A DNA stretch of 8,389 nt from Verrucomicrobiota bacterium (GTDB taxonomy: Bacteria > Verrucomicrobiota > Verrucomicrobiia > Verrucomicrobiales > Verrucomicrobiaceae). Where the stretch lies: assembly GCA_021413535.1 (NCBI GenBank), contig JAIOQF010000023.1, positions 1 to 8,389 on the forward strand, in the 5' to 3' direction. The position numbers and the translations under genes were made by a program. The notes beneath the pieces are model-generated. The model was not told the DNA's origin. It did no database searches and saw nothing but the letters and a program-made list of their open reading frames with translations. Shown here one piece after another: positions 6,786 through 8,389 of this stretch. Position 1 is the stretch's first letter, and each line of letters starts with the position of its first letter.

Positions 6786-6974
6786 TCAGGAGACGAGGTC
6801 TTGGTGCGCGCGTTGTTTGCGGGCAAAATTGAAGATGACTTTCAGGATGACGCCGAACATCGAGAAGACGACGCCGACCATGAACAGGATGGCCATGTTG
6901 GAGGCGCGAGCGACATCCGTGCTCTGATCGGGCAGGCAGGTGGCGCAGGCGATGAAAGGATGGAGGAGGTTCAT
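6786..6974 (-). CDS. 62-residue single-helix membrane protein with CxxC, oxidase cluster, function unknown
   Basis: The N-terminus MNLLHPFIACATC carries Cys10 and Cys13 as a CxxC pair, followed by a short polar stretch and one strong membrane helix at about 27-50, then a basic tail (RKQR at 52-55). This gives an expected topology with the cysteine pair on the periplasmic side and the tail inside. From memory, short proteins with a Cys-rich start and one helix occur in oxidase clusters of Verrucomicrobiota and relatives, but I cannot name a family. A larger overlapping frame from 7032 lacks membrane character and is a shadow. The gene lies 18 bases after the 68-residue gene and seven before coxB, so it is probably translated with them. 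A role in copper or disulphide handling, or as a small subunit, is only a guess. Confidence 0.75.
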   Translation of the reverse strand: MNLLHPFIACATCLPDQSTDVARASNMAILFMVGVVFSMFGVILKVIFNFARKQRAHQDLVS

Positions 6975-6992
6975 GGCTAAGCTTGGACGGAC

Positions 6993-7199
6993 TTAAACAA
7001 CGATGGTCTTGCTCTTCTTGATGACGAACCACAGTCCGTAAACCAGGAGCACGATGGCGAGGAAGCCGCTTAGATTGCCGGTTGCGATCGCACCCTGTTG
7101 CCGGGCGGCCTCAGCATCCCAGATGCTCCACGCCCAGAACCCGCCAGCGCAGAGGAAGGCGAGAGTAATGAACAGAATGTGAAAGCCCTTGAGTGACAT
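6993..7199 (-). CDS. 68-residue two-helix membrane protein in the oxidase cluster, function unknown
   Basis: Starts MSLKGFHILFI and has two membrane helices at about 6-27 (aromatic-rich, ending GGFWAWSIW) and 43-60 (LSGFLAIVLLVYGLWFVI), joined by a polar loop of about 15 residues, with the basic end KKSK at 61-64. Its charges place both termini inside. An in-frame extension to 7238 overlaps the subunit IV gene, so ATG 7199, five bases after that gene's stop, is preferred. It is probably a small oxidase subunit or assembly protein; small hydrophobic proteins of this kind are common in oxidase operons. No recognised domain, metal ligands or cysteine pair (one Cys, at 17). Confidence 0.72.
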   Translation of the reverse strand: MSLKGFHILFITLAFLCAGGFWAWSIWDAEAARQQGAIATGNLSGFLAIVLLVYGLWFVIKKSKTIVV

Positions 7200-7204
7200 G
7201 GTGG

Positions 7205-7537
7205 CTAGAAAAGACCCTTGTGAAACAATGGGAAGCAATAATGAAGATACGACAGCGCGAAGAGTCCGATGACGAAAATAATCGTGAAAGCGAGAAACTT
7301 GTAGATCAGTCCGCGCTCATTTTTCAAATGCATGAAGATCAGGGCCACGAGGGCTGCTTTGACCGCAGCCAGCAAGAGACCGATGACCACATTGCGATTG
7401 TGACTGCCGAAGTCCACATATTGCAGCCACACGGTCAGGCAGGTGAAGAAAATTAGAACGCCACCGATCTTCCAGATCAGCAGGGACTGCTTCTTGAAGT
7501 ATTCGGGATTGTCGTGGTCGTGTGGATCGTGAGCCAT
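7205..7537 (-). CDS. coxD: Cytochrome c oxidase subunit IV (prokaryotic COX4 family)
   Basis: A 110-residue protein with three membrane helices at about 19-38, 50-70 and 77-97. The family signature is AAVKAALVALIFMHLKNE at 57-74, matching the Lys-x-x-x-Val and FMHL pattern of small subunit IV proteins of caa3/aa3 oxidases. The N-terminal tail is His/Asp-rich (MAHDPHDHDNPEYF). In the family this subunit aids assembly or stability and carries no cofactors. ATG 7537 was chosen because the residues before it overlap the end of subunit III in another frame and do not look like protein. The gap to subunit III is 29 bases and to the next gene five. Confidence 0.9.
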   Translation of the reverse strand: MAHDPHDHDNPEYFKKQSLLIWKIGGVLIFFTCLTVWLQYVDFGSHNRNVVIGLLLAAVKAALVALIFMHLKNERGLIYKFLAFTIIFVIGLFALSYLHYCFPLFHKGLF

Positions 7538-7566
7538 GGGGGAAAAAATGAAGGATGAAAATGGAA

Positions 7567-8389
7567 CTACATGAGGTAGAGCAGCGGGAAGAGGAAGATC
7601 CAAACCAGGTCAACGAAGTGCCAGAAGAGACCGACGGTCTCGACGCGGTTGGCTTGGTGTTCGGGATTCACCTTGTAAATTCTTGATCCGAAGAAAAGCA
7701 TGTAGGTGAGAACAAGCGCACCGGCCATGACGTGCAGGCCGTGAAGGCCCGTGAGTGCGAAGTAGATGGCGTAGTAGTTGTTGTATTTCGGCGTGAAGTT
7801 CGAATAGAAGGCGATGTCCTTCTTTTCGATGGCGACTTCTGGGTGATCGTGATGCGCGTCTTCCGCGGCATGAGGTGCAGCATGTTCAACACTCTCAGCG
7901 GCTTTGTGATCGGTCTTCTTCTCAGGTTCAGTGGCATGTCCCCCACCCTCGTGCAGACTGATCTCCATGGAGAATGCGTCACGCACGAAGTCGGCATTTT
8001 CCATGGGGTTCTGTTTATCGTGATGCTTATGAAACGCCTCGGTTTCCTTCTTGTTGTGTTCGAGGAATTTCTCCTTCCACTCCGCAGGAAGCACGCGCCA
8101 GGCATCGGCGTTCTGAACTGCCGCAAGAGCGTGCTCGATCTTTTCTTCGTTGAGCGGGAACAGGCGGCGTAGGTCCACCCGGTCAGCCTGAAGACGCAGC
8201 GTGTCGTCCTCGAGCTTGCCTTCGATTTCCGTGCCGTCCTTGAAAATCACCCTGGAGGCGGTGTAGTCGGCAATTTTTGAGGGATTGATTTCAAATTTCA
8301 AGGGGGCGACCGCAGTGAGCTTGATCGTCGACTGCTTGGCTTTATCGGCCTCTTTAACGAGACGGGAGATTTCGCCGCTGCTCAGGGTG
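7567..8389 (-). CDS. coxC: Cytochrome c oxidase subunit III, C-terminal part with a large hydrophilic insert; 5' end off the window
   Basis: The frame stays open from the TAG at 7567-7569 to the right edge (273 residues visible), so the TTG at 8301 is internal and not a start. The last 82 residues are unmistakable subunit III: helix VI with TGLHGLHVMAGALVLTY and helix VII with WHFVDLVWIFLFPLLYL. The preceding 190 or so visible residues are hydrophilic and not part of the normal seven-helix core. They include a short beta-like stretch (VIFKDGTEIEGKL), a helical region (LNEEKIEHALAAVQ, PAEWKEKFLEHNKK) and a segment at 7843-7953 with eight His in 37 codons. By the usual topology, and with Arg/Lys in the loop after helix VI, I place this insert outside the membrane between helices V and VI. 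The N-terminal helices should lie beyond 8389. Subunit III stabilises the oxidase and supports proton uptake. Confidence 0.92.
   Translation of the reverse strand, partial: TLSSGEISRLVKEADKAKQSTIKLTAVAPLKFEINPSKIADYTASRVIFKDGTEIEGKLEDDTLRLQADRVDLRRLFPLNEEKIEHALAAVQNADAWRVLPAEWKEKFLEHNKKETEAFHKHHDKQNPMENADFVRDAFSMEISLHEGGGHATEPEKKTDHKAAESVEHAAPHAAEDAHHDHPEVAIEKKDIAFYSNFTPKYNNYYAIYFALTGLHGLHVMAGALVLTYMLFFGSRIYKVNPEHQANRVETVGLFWHFVDLVWIFLFPLLYLM

Noticed and set aside
5921..6832. Long plus-strand frame of 303 codons opposite coxB
   Set aside because: The opposite strand encodes subunit II with all CuA ligands; this frame has low-complexity, His/Asp/Glu-rich composition and no motif, typical of an antisense shadow.
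7843..7953. His-rich segment as a tandem repeat
   Set aside because: His codons are irregularly spaced and the DNA shows no repeat unit; it is compositional bias within the insert.
7732..8172. Plus-strand frame of 146 codons opposite coxC
   Set aside because: Antisense to the subunit III insert; hydrophobic residues come from reading His/Asp/Glu codons backwards.
8299..8301. TTG as a start codon for subunit III
   Set aside because: The frame continues open to the window edge and a start here would leave a subunit III with only two helices; the true start must lie further upstream.

Overview
The window looks like a chromosomal segment of a Gram-negative heterotroph or chemotroph with an aa3-type respiratory oxidase. 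The style of the oxidase cluster suggests Verrucomicrobiota or a relative in the PVC/Bacteroidota range. The clues are a subunit III with a large hydrophilic insert, two tiny membrane proteins between subunits IV and II, COX10/COX15-like haem A enzymes, and almost no Shine-Dalgarno sequences. This assignment is a judgement from protein style, not from a marker gene.

Layout. Bases 1-627 (minus) hold most of a glycerophosphodiester phosphodiesterase that runs off the left edge. A 134-base divergent gap follows, with TATAAT boxes inside a 31-base imperfect palindrome. Next on the plus strand is an exported protein of 413 residues with a transglutaminase-like Cys-His-Glu core (762-2003). A HigB-HigA type II toxin-antitoxin pair (2061-2666, plus) follows, with a perfect inverted repeat between the two genes.

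From 2690 to the right edge every gene is on the minus strand and closely spaced, so it is probably one transcription unit entering from beyond 8389. In transcription order it holds: cytochrome c oxidase subunit III (5' end missing), subunit IV, a 68-residue two-helix protein, a 62-residue one-helix protein with a CxxC, subunit II with a complete CuA site, haem A synthase (ctaA), haem O synthase (cyoE/ctaB), a Sco-type copper chaperone, and a DUF420 membrane protein. Together these supply structural subunits, the haem A pathway (haem B to haem O to haem A) and copper insertion. The catalytic subunit I is not in the window and is expected upstream, to the right.

The most unusual points are the His-rich insert of at least 190 residues in subunit III, Asn in place of the first haem-ligand His in CtaA, the two uncharacterised mini-proteins, and a palindrome placed over the start of higA. 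I see no new defence system, CRISPR array, RNA gene or insertion sequence.
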